A DNA stretch of 6,942 nucleotides from Clostridiaceae bacterium (lineage in GTDB: Bacteria; Bacillota_A; Clostridia; Acetivibrionales; Acetivibrionaceae): the NCBI GenBank assembly GCA_012513545.1, contig JAAZCB010001291.1, positions 1 through 6,942 of the forward strand, read 5' to 3'. Below are positions 1 to 6,942 of the stretch, piece by piece (positions within the stretch are counted from its first letter, which is position 1; each line of letters begins with the position of its first letter). The notes beneath the pieces are model-generated. The model was not told the DNA's origin and made no database searches. It saw nothing but the letters and a program-made list of their open reading frames with translations. Position numbers and translations under genes: made by a program.

Positions 1-1003
<1,003 letters not shown>

Positions 1004-1031
1004 TTAATAGAATAGCCTATCCAAACCTCTT

Positions 1032-1106
1032 TGTAAACTATAAACTCCAGAACCTGTCAAAACTAATAAAGCATTGTATTATATTTTAACCATAATAACC
1101 AATATA
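1032..1106 (-). promoter_or_regulatory. Candidate promoter region for eno (two imperfect options)
   Basis: Two partial sigma-A-like signals read toward eno. Option one has a perfect TTGACA -35 at 1055-1060, but the hexamer 17 bases further on (1032-1037, TTTACA) is a poor -10. Option two has a perfect TATAAT -10 at 1078-1083, with a poor -35 (TATATT, 1101-1106) at 17-base spacing. Neither is complete, and AT-rich DNA yields such matches by chance. eno lies downstream of a long opposite-strand block, so it almost certainly needs a promoter here. Which option is used cannot be told from the sequence. Confidence 0.3.
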
Positions 1107-1244
1107 AAAACATATATTTATGATTTTTAGTAATTTATATAGTGATAATGAAATAACTTATTAATCACAAAAATTTGTTTGATAATACTTTATGAATGGT
1201 ATTAATTCTATTAGGATAAACTCTTTATTGAGAATTACTGAAGT

Positions 1245-1272
1245 TTGACTGTAAGAACAGTGTATATATAAA
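1245..1272 (+). promoter_or_regulatory. Sigma-A-type promoter of the peroxiredoxin gene
   Basis: TTGACT (1245-1250) matches five of six -35 positions. It is followed after 16 bases by TATAAA (1267-1272), five of six for the -10. With a 17-base spacer the -10 would read ATAAAT, so 16 fits better. The start of transcription should fall at about 1279. That lies downstream of the upstream in-frame ATG at 1275, so translation from that ATG is unlikely. Confidence 0.65.
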
Positions 1273-1275
1273 TCA

Positions 1276-1303
1276 TGAGGAAAACGATTTGGCGTTTTCA
1301 TCA
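1276..1303 (+). promoter_or_regulatory. Inverted repeat at the predicted peroxiredoxin transcription start
   Basis: GAAAACG (1280-1286) and CGTTTTC (1293-1299) are perfect reverse complements around a 6-base centre. After one mismatch (1279/1300) three more pairs follow, TGA (1276-1278) with TCA (1301-1303), so 10 of 11 positions pair. The dyad covers the predicted +1 and ends 3 bases before the AAAGGAGG ribosome binding site. It could be a repressor operator, a 5' mRNA-stabilising stem-loop, or a structure affecting initiation. The sequence does not decide between these. Confidence 0.45.
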
Positions 1304-1306
1304 AAC

Positions 1307-1314
1307 AAAGGAGG
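1307..1314 (+). promoter_or_regulatory. Ribosome binding site that sets the peroxiredoxin start
   Basis: AAAGGAGG ends 8 bases before the ATG at 1323 but only 2 bases before the in-frame ATG at 1317, and it lies inside the reading frame opened by the ATG at 1275. Spacing therefore selects 1323 as the start. Confidence 0.85.
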
Positions 1315-1322
1315 AAATGAAA

Positions 1323-1859
1323 ATGGAAAGATTAGTCGGAAAAAAAGCACCCGATTTCAAGATGGACGCTGTAAAAGGAAACGGAGAAGATTTCACAACA
1401 GTTAAACTCTCCGACTTTAGTGGGAAATGGCTTGTTCTATTCTTCTATCCGCTCGACTTTACTTTTGTTTGTCCCACAGAAATAACAGCTATAAGCAGAA
1501 GATACAATGAATTCAAAGAGCTTGGTGCAGAAGTATTAGGAGTAAGCATTGACAGCAAGTTTTCGCATAAGGCCTGGATTAATTCACCTCTTAACGAAGG
1601 TGGTCTTGGTAAAATAGAGTATCTCCTTGCCTCCGATATAACCAAAGAAGTATCCAGGAATTATGGTGTCTTAATAGAAGAAGAGGGGATTGCTTTAAGA
1701 GGATTGTTTATAGTAAGCCCCGATGGAAATATTAGTTATTCGGTAGTTCATGACCTTAATATCGGAAGAAGTGTCGATGAAACACTAAGAGTTCTGAATG
1801 CTCTTCAATCCGGAGGACTATGTCCTATTGACTGGAAGCCCGGAGATAAAAACCTTTAA
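1323..1859 (+). CDS. Typical 2-Cys peroxiredoxin (AhpC/Prx1 type)
   Basis: This 178-residue cytoplasmic thiol peroxidase reduces H2O2, alkyl hydroperoxides and probably peroxynitrite. The peroxidatic cysteine is C50 in FVCPTE, inside the family signature P43-x3-T47-x2-C50, with the conserved supporting arginine at R126. The resolving cysteine is C167 in [11 protein letters not shown], so a disulfide between subunits is expected. A GGLG motif at 93-96 is the feature linked in Prx1 enzymes to a slower disulfide step, but the chain ends at WKPGDKNL with no C-terminal YF helix. The start at 1323 follows the AAAGGAGG site; a 194-residue version from 1275 would begin upstream of the predicted transcription start. 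No AhpF or thioredoxin gene lies in the window, so the electron donor is unknown. It has its own promoter and terminator. The family is certain. I give no symbol because ahpC and prx are both used for such genes. Confidence 0.95.
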   Translation: MERLVGKKAPDFKMDAVKGNGEDFTTVKLSDFSGKWLVLFFYPLDFTFVCPTEITAISRRYNEFKELGAEVLGVSIDSKFSHKAWINSPLNEGGLGKIEYLLASDITKEVSRNYGVLIEEEGIALRGLFIVSPDGNISYSVVHDLNIGRSVDETLRVLNALQSGGLCPIDWKPGDKNL

Positions 1860-1918
1860 GTTTATAAGTTTTTATTTTGCAAACATAAATTTTATTTAAT
1901 TATAAATTATTATGTTTT

Positions 1919-1933
1919 CCCCCCCCAAAAAAA
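1919..1933. repeat. C8-A7 homopolymer tract
   Basis: Eight consecutive C (1919-1926) run directly into seven A (1927-1933), in otherwise very AT-rich DNA between the peroxiredoxin stop and its terminator. Long C runs are rare in such DNA and prone to slippage, both in the cell and in sequencing. It lies outside any coding region. Confidence 0.9.
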
Positions 1934-1941
1934 TAATTGAC

Positions 1942-1972
1942 AGGAGATATGTGAAAACCTATCTCCTTTTTT
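1942..1972 (+). terminator. Intrinsic terminator of the peroxiredoxin gene
   Basis: AGGAGATA (1942-1949) pairs perfectly with TATCTCCT (1960-1967) around a 10-base loop, and a run of six T (1967-1972) follows. This is a canonical rho-independent terminator 82 bases after the stop codon. A weaker, almost all-AT stem (1846-1853 with 1868-1875, followed by TTTT) overlaps the stop codon and may help, but is not convincing alone. Confidence 0.85.
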
Positions 1973-2012
1973 GTATGGCTCTGTAATTCCTGGCATAGTC
2001 TATATAAATACC

Positions 2013-2028
2013 TGTAAACATGTAAACA
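2013..2028. repeat. Tandem pair of TGTAAACA
   Basis: Two identical 8-base units (2013-2020 and 2021-2028) lie head to tail, about 115 bases before the DUF4349 start. Tandem octamers can be binding sites, but I cannot match this to a known clostridial operator. I found no clear promoter in the gap 1973-2142. Confidence 0.4.
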
Positions 2029-2129
2029 AATCCATACGATATTTATGTCATACTCATATATCTTTTTTGCTGGAACTTTTTCACTAAAGATGCGTCCAAA
2101 AAGTATACCAATATTTATAAAATTTGTTT

Positions 2130-2136
2130 AGGAGGT
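2130..2136 (+). promoter_or_regulatory. Ribosome binding site of the DUF4349 gene
   Basis: AGGAGGT lies 6 bases before the ATG at 2143. It is a near-consensus site and confirms the start MNRKNIRF, which is also the correct beginning for the signal peptide. Confidence 0.85.
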
Positions 2137-2142
2137 CTATCT

Positions 2143-3216
2143 ATGAACAGAAAAAACATCAGGTTTGTTAGTGTTATTTGCTTTGTTATTATACTTATTG
2201 TTACGGCAGCAGGCTGTGCTGCAAAAAGTGAACCCAAATCTTCCAAAGAACTGTCTATCGAAGATTATGACAATGGTAATAATAGATTATCCGATATTGC
2301 TTATGGTGATAAAAATGAGGGTATGTACAATAGTGCTGTCACAGCTGACGGCGTTGGTGAAAGTGAGTTAAATTTAAGCAAGGGCAACTCTGTCAATAAC
2401 GAACCTTCCACGGCTCAGGAACCCCCAACTGCTTTGACAGGCAACGGACAACCAAATCCTTCTTCAATTAACCCCATTATTGACCAACGAAAAATAATCC
2501 GCAATGCAAACCTTACTGTTGAAGTAGAGAATTTTGACAAGGCATACGGCATGATTGAATACATAATTTCAGGCATAGGCTACGTACAGGAAACTAAAAT
2601 AAGTAATAGAAAGCATTATGTAGATTCTAAGGAAGTGCTGGTTCCAAATGGGGTTATTATAATAAGGGTGGACGCAGAAAAGTTCAATGATGTTTTAAAA
2701 GATGTAAAAGGCTTAGGAACAATATTAGACGAAAACATTAAAACAGACGATGTAACAGAAAAATTCTTTGACCTTGAATCAAGGCTGAGACTTCTAAAAT
2801 ATGAACAGACCAGACTTGAGGAATACCTGAACAAGATAACTGATCCGGACATAATATTTAAAACAGAAAGCCGTCTTACTGATTTAAGACATGAAATTGA
2901 AGGGCTCACAGGCACATTGAATAAACTAGGTAACCTTGTGAAGCTTTCAACAATAACAATAAATATAAATGAGAAAACCCCTCAGGCGCAAAAAAAAGAG
3001 GGAACCTCCTACTGGGGCAAATTATCCGGCAATTTTATTGATAGTCTCGCAGGAGTAATTGAATTCTGTGCAAACTTCCTTGTAGTACTGGCTGCAGCTC
3101 TTCCAGTACTTGTATTTATGGGCATAATTATTTTCTTAACAGTACTTGTATACAGGAAATTTTTCAGGAACAAAATAAAGCTTGTATCAAACAAAAACAA
3201 AAATACAGACGCCTAA
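2143..3216 (+). CDS. DUF4349 lipoprotein with C-terminal membrane helix
   Basis: This 357-residue protein looks exported and anchored at both ends. Residues 1-24 form a lipoprotein signal peptide: positive MNRKNIR, a hydrophobic core, then TAAGC with lipidation cysteine C25. The -3 position is Ala rather than the preferred Leu. Residues 26-114 are a low-complexity, Asn/Ser/Glu/Pro-rich linker. Residues 115-275 match my memory of the DUF4349 pattern: RKIIRNANLTVEV at the start, a charged probably coiled-coil segment (about 206-262, with FDLESRLRLLKYEQTRLEEYL), then KLSTITINI. A strong transmembrane helix at about 308-337 is followed by a basic tail (KFFRNKIK), expected in the cytoplasm. The fold would thus sit between membrane and cell wall. 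The biochemical function of the family is unknown to me. The gene stands alone between the peroxiredoxin terminator and a structured element. Family assignment is fairly sure; role is open. Confidence 0.85.
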   Translation: MNRKNIRFVSVICFVIILIVTAAGCAAKSEPKSSKELSIEDYDNGNNRLSDIAYGDKNEGMYNSAVTADGVGESELNLSKGNSVNNEPSTAQEPPTALTGNGQPNPSSINPIIDQRKIIRNANLTVEVENFDKAYGMIEYIISGIGYVQETKISNRKHYVDSKEVLVPNGVIIIRVDAEKFNDVLKDVKGLGTILDENIKTDDVTEKFFDLESRLRLLKYEQTRLEEYLNKITDPDIIFKTESRLTDLRHEIEGLTGTLNKLGNLVKLSTITININEKTPQAQKKEGTSYWGKLSGNFIDSLAGVIEFCANFLVVLAAALPVLVFMGIIIFLTVLVYRKFFRNKIKLVSNKNKNTDA

Positions 3217-3239
3217 CTGTAATATTTCAACAAATAAAG

Positions 3240-3290
3240 AGTGGTGCCCGCTCCATCAATTCCACTAAAAGGCAAGATGGTCCGGGCTCT
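3240..3290 (+). other. GC-rich structured element with pseudoknot potential
   Basis: Starting 24 bases after the DUF4349 stop, GCCCG (3246-3250) pairs with CGGGC (3283-3287). CCATC (3253-3257) pairs with GATGG (3276-3280). A symmetric 2x2 internal loop (CT/TC) separates them, giving a 10-pair hairpin with an 18-base loop. Within that loop CCACT (3262-3266) is complementary to AGTGG (3240-3244) just before the hairpin. This allows an H-type pseudoknot or a switch between two folds. No T run follows, so it is not a canonical intrinsic terminator. The predicted MFS transcription start (about 3417) lies downstream, so it would be in the DUF4349 3' UTR rather than the MFS leader. It may be a 3' stabiliser, a small RNA, or chance. 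Confidence 0.45.
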
Positions 3291-3401
3291 GCTTCAAAGG
3301 TTGATTTTCCCTATAGAAAGAGCTATTATTCAAATTGTTTTAAGTGTAATAAAGTTGAAATATTAATTTTAGAATTATCGATAGTATCTGAAAAAATCCC
3401 G

Positions 3402-3410
3402 TGCTATAAT
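3402..3410 (+). promoter_or_regulatory. Extended -10 promoter of the MFS transporter gene
   Basis: TATAAT (3405-3410) is a perfect -10 hexamer preceded by TGC (3402-3404), giving an extended -10 element. The hexamer 17 bases upstream (TAGTAT) is a poor -35, which extended -10 promoters tolerate. Transcription would start near 3417, leaving a leader of only about 23 bases. ATAAT-GT-ATTAT (3406-3417) forms a small dyad across the -10 and start region that could be an operator, but AT-rich dyads like this arise easily. Confidence 0.65.
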
Positions 3411-3439
3411 GTATTATCATAATTAAGTACGAGGTATAT

Positions 3440-4807
3440 ATGAACGGTAATAACCGTATTAGTCCCAAAGAACTTCAAAAAAGTCTTATTCTGGTTATAT
3501 TAGGAATTTCTTTCGGTATAACATTTTTTAACATCATAGGCAACCCGGTTGGCGGACCTCCATTTACAGGCTTTATGAGAGCATTGGGTGCAAGCAACCT
3601 GGTTTACGGCGTAGTAATGGCACTTCCCGTTCTTGGTGCTATAGTTCAGATTTTTGCATCTTTTTATATTGAAAAAACAGGAAGAAGAAAATCTGTTTTC
3701 CTGATTTTTGGTTTTATCCATAGGTTTTTATGGATTCCCATTGCACTTATTCCTCTATTTTTTAGATTTGAAAACAAGTATATAATAATAATTATTATAA
3801 CAGTGCTGGTTACAATATCATCTGCTTCAAATTCCACTGCAAGTATTTGTTTCCTATCGTGGATGGGTGATCTGATCCCAATGGAAGTACGCGGTAAGTT
3901 TTTCAGCACAAGAACAGCTGTCTTCACTTCCGTAGGGGCTGTTACAAGTATTCTCGTAGGCAGATATCTTGACACAATTAACGGCCTTAATGGATATGCA
4001 GTAATATTCATAATTGCAGCTATCCTTGGCGCTGCTGATATATTCTGCTTCATATGGGTCAAGAACCCCAAAATGGAGATATCGGAAGATAGGATGCCCT
4101 TTAAGAAGCTTTTAACTATTCCTTTCAAGGATAAAAATTATTTGAAATTCATCCTGTTTGCTGCAATCTGGTACTTTGGTACAAACATTGCCTTACCTTT
4201 TCTGAATATTTATATGCTGGAGTACCTTAATCTCAGCTATTTTTTGATATTTCTTTTCATACAGGTTATAAATAATATTTCAACTGTACTTCTCATTCTA
4301 TTTCTTGGTAAGGTAGTAGACCTATATGGAAACAAGCCTGTTCAAGCGATATGCTGCACAATGCTTGCAATACTTCAGTTTATGTGGATTTTTGCGGCAC
4401 CCGAAAATTTTGTTATTGTACCTGTAATCTACTTTTTAAACGGTATATGTCTTGCCGGTTTTGAATTGACTACCACCAATCTTTCCATATGGCTGCCTCC
4501 GGAAAAAAACAGGTCAATATATGTTGCAAACTATACTCTGGTTATTTCCGTTATAGGTATAGCTATGGCCTACATTTCAGGAGGAGCATACCTTGAGTTG
4601 ACAAAAGATTTCTTTACGAACTTGAACCTCTCATTTGTTAACGGTCAAAAATTCAGTAATTTCCACAGCCTTTTTATAATTTCAACAATAATAAGACTTA
4701 CAGCAATTTTCCTGGTTCATCCTAAAGTCTCTGAAGAAAACTCAAAATCACCCTGGGACTTGATAAAAAGCTTGAAATTTCTCTTCCTACGCCGCCAAAA
4801 CACCTGA
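3440..4807 (+). CDS. MFS transporter, 12 predicted helices, substrate unknown
   Basis: This is a 455-residue integral membrane protein of the major facilitator superfamily. Hydrophobic segments fall at about 15-34, 54-75, 85-107, 114-137, 159-176, 187-207, 236-256, 267-290, 301-319, 325-346, 362-383 and 408-427. That gives two six-helix halves joined by a charged loop (208-235). The loop between helices 2 and 3 carries the motif A core EKTGRR (78-83). A second-half equivalent, G290-x3-D294-x2-G297-x-K299, lies between helices 8 and 9. The helix 4-5 loop has D144, P147 and R151-G152, as in many bacterial MFS proteins. No motif identifies a substrate; drug or sugar export would be a guess. The start at 3440 has GAGG at 3431-3434, 5 bases upstream, a modest site. 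It has its own promoter and converges with gpmI. A run of six Ile at 115-120 lies inside helix 4. Confidence 0.9.
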   Translation: MNGNNRISPKELQKSLILVILGISFGITFFNIIGNPVGGPPFTGFMRALGASNLVYGVVMALPVLGAIVQIFASFYIEKTGRRKSVFLIFGFIHRFLWIPIALIPLFFRFENKYIIIIIITVLVTISSASNSTASICFLSWMGDLIPMEVRGKFFSTRTAVFTSVGAVTSILVGRYLDTINGLNGYAVIFIIAAILGAADIFCFIWVKNPKMEISEDRMPFKKLLTIPFKDKNYLKFILFAAIWYFGTNIALPFLNIYMLEYLNLSYFLIFLFIQVINNISTVLLILFLGKVVDLYGNKPVQAICCTMLAILQFMWIFAAPENFVIVPVIYFLNGICLAGFELTTTNLSIWLPPEKNRSIYVANYTLVISVIGIAMAYISGGAYLELTKDFFTNLNLSFVNGQKFSNFHSLFIISTIIRLTAIFLVHPKVSEENSKSPWDLIKSLKFLFLRRQNT

Positions 4808-4815
4808 TTATTAAT

Positions 4816-4851
4816 AGGGATGATCCTTTTAATAATAAAAAAATCATCCCT
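4816..4851. terminator. Terminator-like hairpin between convergent MFS and gpmI genes
   Basis: AGGGATGAT (4816-4824) pairs perfectly with ATCATCCCT (4843-4851). TTTT and AAAA inside the 18-base loop can extend the structure. It begins 9 bases after the MFS stop codon. No T run follows on the plus strand (TAGTAAGAG), and none follows on the minus strand either, so termination efficiency is uncertain. The position suggests it ends or protects the MFS transcript. The rest of the 4808-4967 gap is featureless AT-rich DNA, and I see no separate gpmI terminator. Confidence 0.5.
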
Positions 4852-4967
4852 TAGTAAGAGTTCATTTCCACTTAAATAACTTCAAATAATATCATTTAAT
4901 TAATCAGCTAAGTATAACCAAATAAATATGGCTTTAAACGTTCTCTATGCAAATTCAAAACAAACTC

Positions 4968-6506
4968 CTACTTTGAGAGTATGAGCGATTCTCCTGTCAT
5001 TTCCTCAGGCTTTTTAATTCCCATAATGTCAAGAATTGTTGGTGCAAGGTCTGCCAGTTTGCCCTCTTTTAGCTCAATATCTCCAAGCCCTATTGCAATA
5101 AGGGGCACAGGATTTGTAGTATGAGCAGTGAACGGTCCTCCCGTTTCATAATCAACCATTTGCTCTGAATTTCCATGATCGGCAGTAATAAGGGCAACTC
5201 CTCCCTGATCGACAATAGCTTTTATTACTTTTCCAAGACATTCATCTACAGCTTCAACAGCCGATTTTGCTGCACTAAGCACTCCAGTATGGCCTACCAT
5301 ATCGGGATTTGCATAGTTTAAGATAATTACGTCATATTTTTTTGAGTTGATCCTGTTTAATACCTCATCTGTAACTTCATATGCACTCATTTCAGGCTTC
5401 AAGTCGTAAGTTGCAACTTTGGGTGAGGGTATAAGTGCTCTGTCCTCCCCCTCATAAACAGCCTCAACTCCTCCATTGAAGAAAAACGTAACATGCGCAT
5501 ACTTCTCTGTTTCGGCAATACGAAGCTGATTATAGCCAAGCCTGCTGATATATTCTCCAAAGGTATTTGCAAGGCTTTGTGGTTTAAATGCAACTACTGC
5601 ATTTTCAATTGTCTTATCATACTGTGTCATACATACAAAGAACATCGGAATATGACCCTTTGGTCTATCAAATCCGTTAAACCCTGCATCAGTGAAGGTT
5701 CTAGTTATTTCCCTTGCTCTGTCAGGTCTGAAGTTGAAGAATATAACCGAATCATTTTTTCCTATGGTTGCTGTCGGTTCACCATTCTTTAAGATAACAG
5801 TGGGCTTTACAAACTCATCATATTCCTCTCTGTTATAGGCTTCCGTCACAGCTTCAAGAGCACTTGAAGCATATAGCCCACTACCTTCTACCATGGCATC
5901 ATAGGCAAGCTTAACCCTCTCCCACCTGTTGTCTCTGTCCATAGCGTAGTATCTTCCCATTACAGAAGCGATCTTTCCTACTCCTATTTGCTGTAATTTA
6001 GACTCCAATTCCTCTACAAACCCTTTTGCACTGTCAGGCGGAACATCCCTTCCGTCAAAGAAACAGTGAACATAAACCTCTTTAAGGTTCTGTCTTGCAG
6101 CAAGTTCCAAAAGTCCATACAAATGCGTATTATGGCTGTGTACTCCACCATCTGACAGCAACCCGAACAGGTGAAGTTTGGAATTATTCCTTTTACAGTT
6201 CTCTATTGCATCTAAAAATTCCTTTTTCTCGAAAAAGTCTCCATCTTCAATGGATTTTGTTATCCTGGTCAGCTCCTGATAAACAATCCTTCCTGCACCA
6301 ATATTTGTATGCCCGACTTCCGAATTACCCATCTGACCATGAGGAAGACCAACATCCATACCGCTGGTTCTTATAACTGTATTGGGATATTCTTTTAAGA
6401 ACCGGTCAATATTAGGCTTATTTGCAGCATTTATCGCATTTCCGTCTTCTCTGGGATTTATTCCAAACCCATCCAGAATAATCAATGTTATCAATTTGTC
6501 TTTCAT
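4968..6506 (-). CDS. gpmI: 2,3-bisphosphoglycerate-independent phosphoglycerate mutase
   Basis: This 512-residue cytoplasmic enzyme interconverts 3- and 2-phosphoglycerate through a phosphoserine intermediate, using two metal ions (Mn2+ in Bacillus-type enzymes). It belongs to the alkaline phosphatase superfamily. Length equals the usual 510-515. Visible residues include metal ligand D12 (LDGFG), nucleophile S62 ([10 protein letters not shown]), H123 (DGGVHSH), R153-D154 (FDGRDVPP), R185, R191, and an FRPDRAR motif near 260-265. Metal ligands of the phosphatase domain appear as D402 and H406 (NPDMVGHTG), D443-H444 (TADHGNS) and H462 (FTAHTTNP). All expected catalytic residues are present. The frame extends to an ATG at 6533. 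I choose the ATG at 6506 because GGAGAG (6513-6518) sits 6 bases before it, and because family members begin at the K-x-x-I-L-D-G-F-G strand. It follows tpiA on the same strand but is separated from it by a terminator. Confidence 0.97.
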   Translation of the reverse strand: MKDKLITLIILDGFGINPREDGNAINAANKPNIDRFLKEYPNTVIRTSGMDVGLPHGQMGNSEVGHTNIGAGRIVYQELTRITKSIEDGDFFEKKEFLDAIENCKRNNSKLHLFGLLSDGGVHSHNTHLYGLLELAARQNLKEVYVHCFFDGRDVPPDSAKGFVEELESKLQQIGVGKIASVMGRYYAMDRDNRWERVKLAYDAMVEGSGLYASSALEAVTEAYNREEYDEFVKPTVILKNGEPTATIGKNDSVIFFNFRPDRAREITRTFTDAGFNGFDRPKGHIPMFFVCMTQYDKTIENAVVAFKPQSLANTFGEYISRLGYNQLRIAETEKYAHVTFFFNGGVEAVYEGEDRALIPSPKVATYDLKPEMSAYEVTDEVLNRINSKKYDVIILNYANPDMVGHTGVLSAAKSAVEAVDECLGKVIKAIVDQGGVALITADHGNSEQMVDYETGGPFTAHTTNPVPLIAIGLGDIELKEGKLADLAPTILDIMGIKKPEEMTGESLILSK

Positions 6507-6512
6507 TTTGCA

Positions 6513-6518
6513 CTCTCC
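6513..6518 (-). promoter_or_regulatory. Ribosome binding site that sets the gpmI start
   Basis: GGAGAG on the minus strand is 6 bases before the ATG at 6506. The alternative ATG at 6533 has only a weak TAGAG upstream and would place this site inside the coding sequence, adding nine residues not usual for the family. Confidence 0.8.
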
Positions 6519-6555
6519 AATCTTTTCATTCAAAACTCTATATCATCCTCATAAA

Positions 6556-6564
6556 TTTATACCA
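6556..6564 (-). promoter_or_regulatory. Candidate extended -10 promoter of gpmI
   Basis: Read on the minus strand, TATAAA (6556-6561) is preceded directly by TGG (6562-6564), an extended -10 pattern. No good -35 lies 16-18 bases upstream. Transcription would start near 6549 with a leader of about 43 bases. A second, weaker option further upstream pairs TTGTTC with AATAAT at 17-base spacing. Either would give gpmI its own promoter after the tpiA terminator. Confidence 0.45.
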
Positions 6565-6627
6565 CATTTTTTCTATTTTGAATATGACTAAATTATTTAT
6601 TTTAACAGGTTTTTGAACAAAAATACC

Positions 6628-6660
6628 AAAGCCCCCTTGCTGCAATCACAGGGGGGCTTT
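6628..6660 (-). terminator. Strong GC-rich hairpin terminator after tpiA
   Basis: AAAGCCCCC (6628-6636) and GGGGGCTTT (6652-6660) pair over 9 bases around a 15-base loop. The loop contains the small dyad TTGC-T-GCAA. On the minus strand the stem ends in CTTT and is followed, after GGTA, by TTTTT. It begins 13 bases after the tpiA stop codon. The interrupted T run makes it slightly unusual, and partial read-through into gpmI is possible. On the plus strand an A run follows, so it should not act in that direction. Confidence 0.7.
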
Positions 6661-6673
6661 AAAAAATTAATGC

Positions 6674-6942
<269 letters not shown>

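Noticed and set aside
1275..1322. Upstream in-frame ATG giving a 194-residue peroxiredoxin
   Set aside because: It precedes the predicted transcription start, has no ribosome binding site, and would translate through the AAAGGAGG that clearly serves the ATG at 1323.
1937..1942. TTGACA as a -35 for the DUF4349 gene
   Set aside because: It is directly followed by the terminator stem, has no -10 at proper spacing, and lies 200 bases from the start codon.
3239..3255. Resemblance of AGAGTGGTGCCCGC to the T-box antiterminator motif
   Set aside because: The GAGTGG part fits, but the conserved ACCGCG core does not. There is no specifier stem, no terminator with a T run, and no aminoacyl-tRNA or amino-acid gene downstream. 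The MFS promoter lies after it.
3664..4128. 154-codon minus-strand open frame inside the MFS gene
   Set aside because: It is antisense to conserved membrane segments and matches no family. It is the expected shadow of a hydrophobic gene on the other strand.
6507..6533. Upstream in-frame ATG giving a 521-residue phosphoglycerate mutase
   Set aside because: The GGAGAG site is 6 bases before the ATG at 6506, and family members start there. The extra nine residues have no family counterpart.

Overview
The window reads as ordinary chromosome of a low-GC, AT-rich Gram-positive anaerobe, most likely a clostridium. The signs are AT-rich intergenic DNA, strong AGGAGG-type ribosome binding sites, a lipoprotein signal peptide suited to a single-membrane cell, a DUF4349 protein, and glycolytic genes whose sequences look firmicute. 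I think a Ruminiclostridium-like species is plausible, but I cannot prove this from the sequence.

Layout. Three lower-glycolysis genes lie on the minus strand: the 3' end of tpiA (6674-6942, cut by the window edge), gpmI (4968-6506), and the 5' three quarters of eno (1-970, cut by the window edge). Between gpmI and eno sits a block of three plus-strand genes: a 2-Cys peroxiredoxin (1323-1859), a DUF4349 lipoprotein with a C-terminal membrane helix (2143-3216), and a 12-helix MFS transporter (3440-4807). The eno and peroxiredoxin genes diverge from a 352-base AT-rich region. The MFS gene and gpmI converge on a 160-base gap.

Transcription. The genes appear to be mostly separate units. tpiA ends in a strong GC-rich hairpin before a recognisable gpmI promoter. 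The peroxiredoxin has its own promoter and a good intrinsic terminator. The MFS gene has an extended -10 promoter 30 bases before its start. I found no convincing promoter for the DUF4349 gene.

Function. TpiA, GpmI and Eno catalyse triose-phosphate interconversion, 3-phosphoglycerate to 2-phosphoglycerate, and 2-phosphoglycerate to phosphoenolpyruvate. The phosphoglycerate mutase is the metal-dependent, cofactor-independent type. The peroxiredoxin removes peroxides. The DUF4349 protein and the MFS transporter have no assigned substrate or partner, and nothing ties them to glycolysis beyond position.

I did not find a convincing new multi-gene system. The observations most worth a second look are a compact GC-rich element with pseudoknot potential after the DUF4349 gene (3240-3290), a near-perfect dyad at the predicted transcription start of the peroxiredoxin (1276-1303), and a peroxiredoxin that has the GGLG motif but no YF tail.
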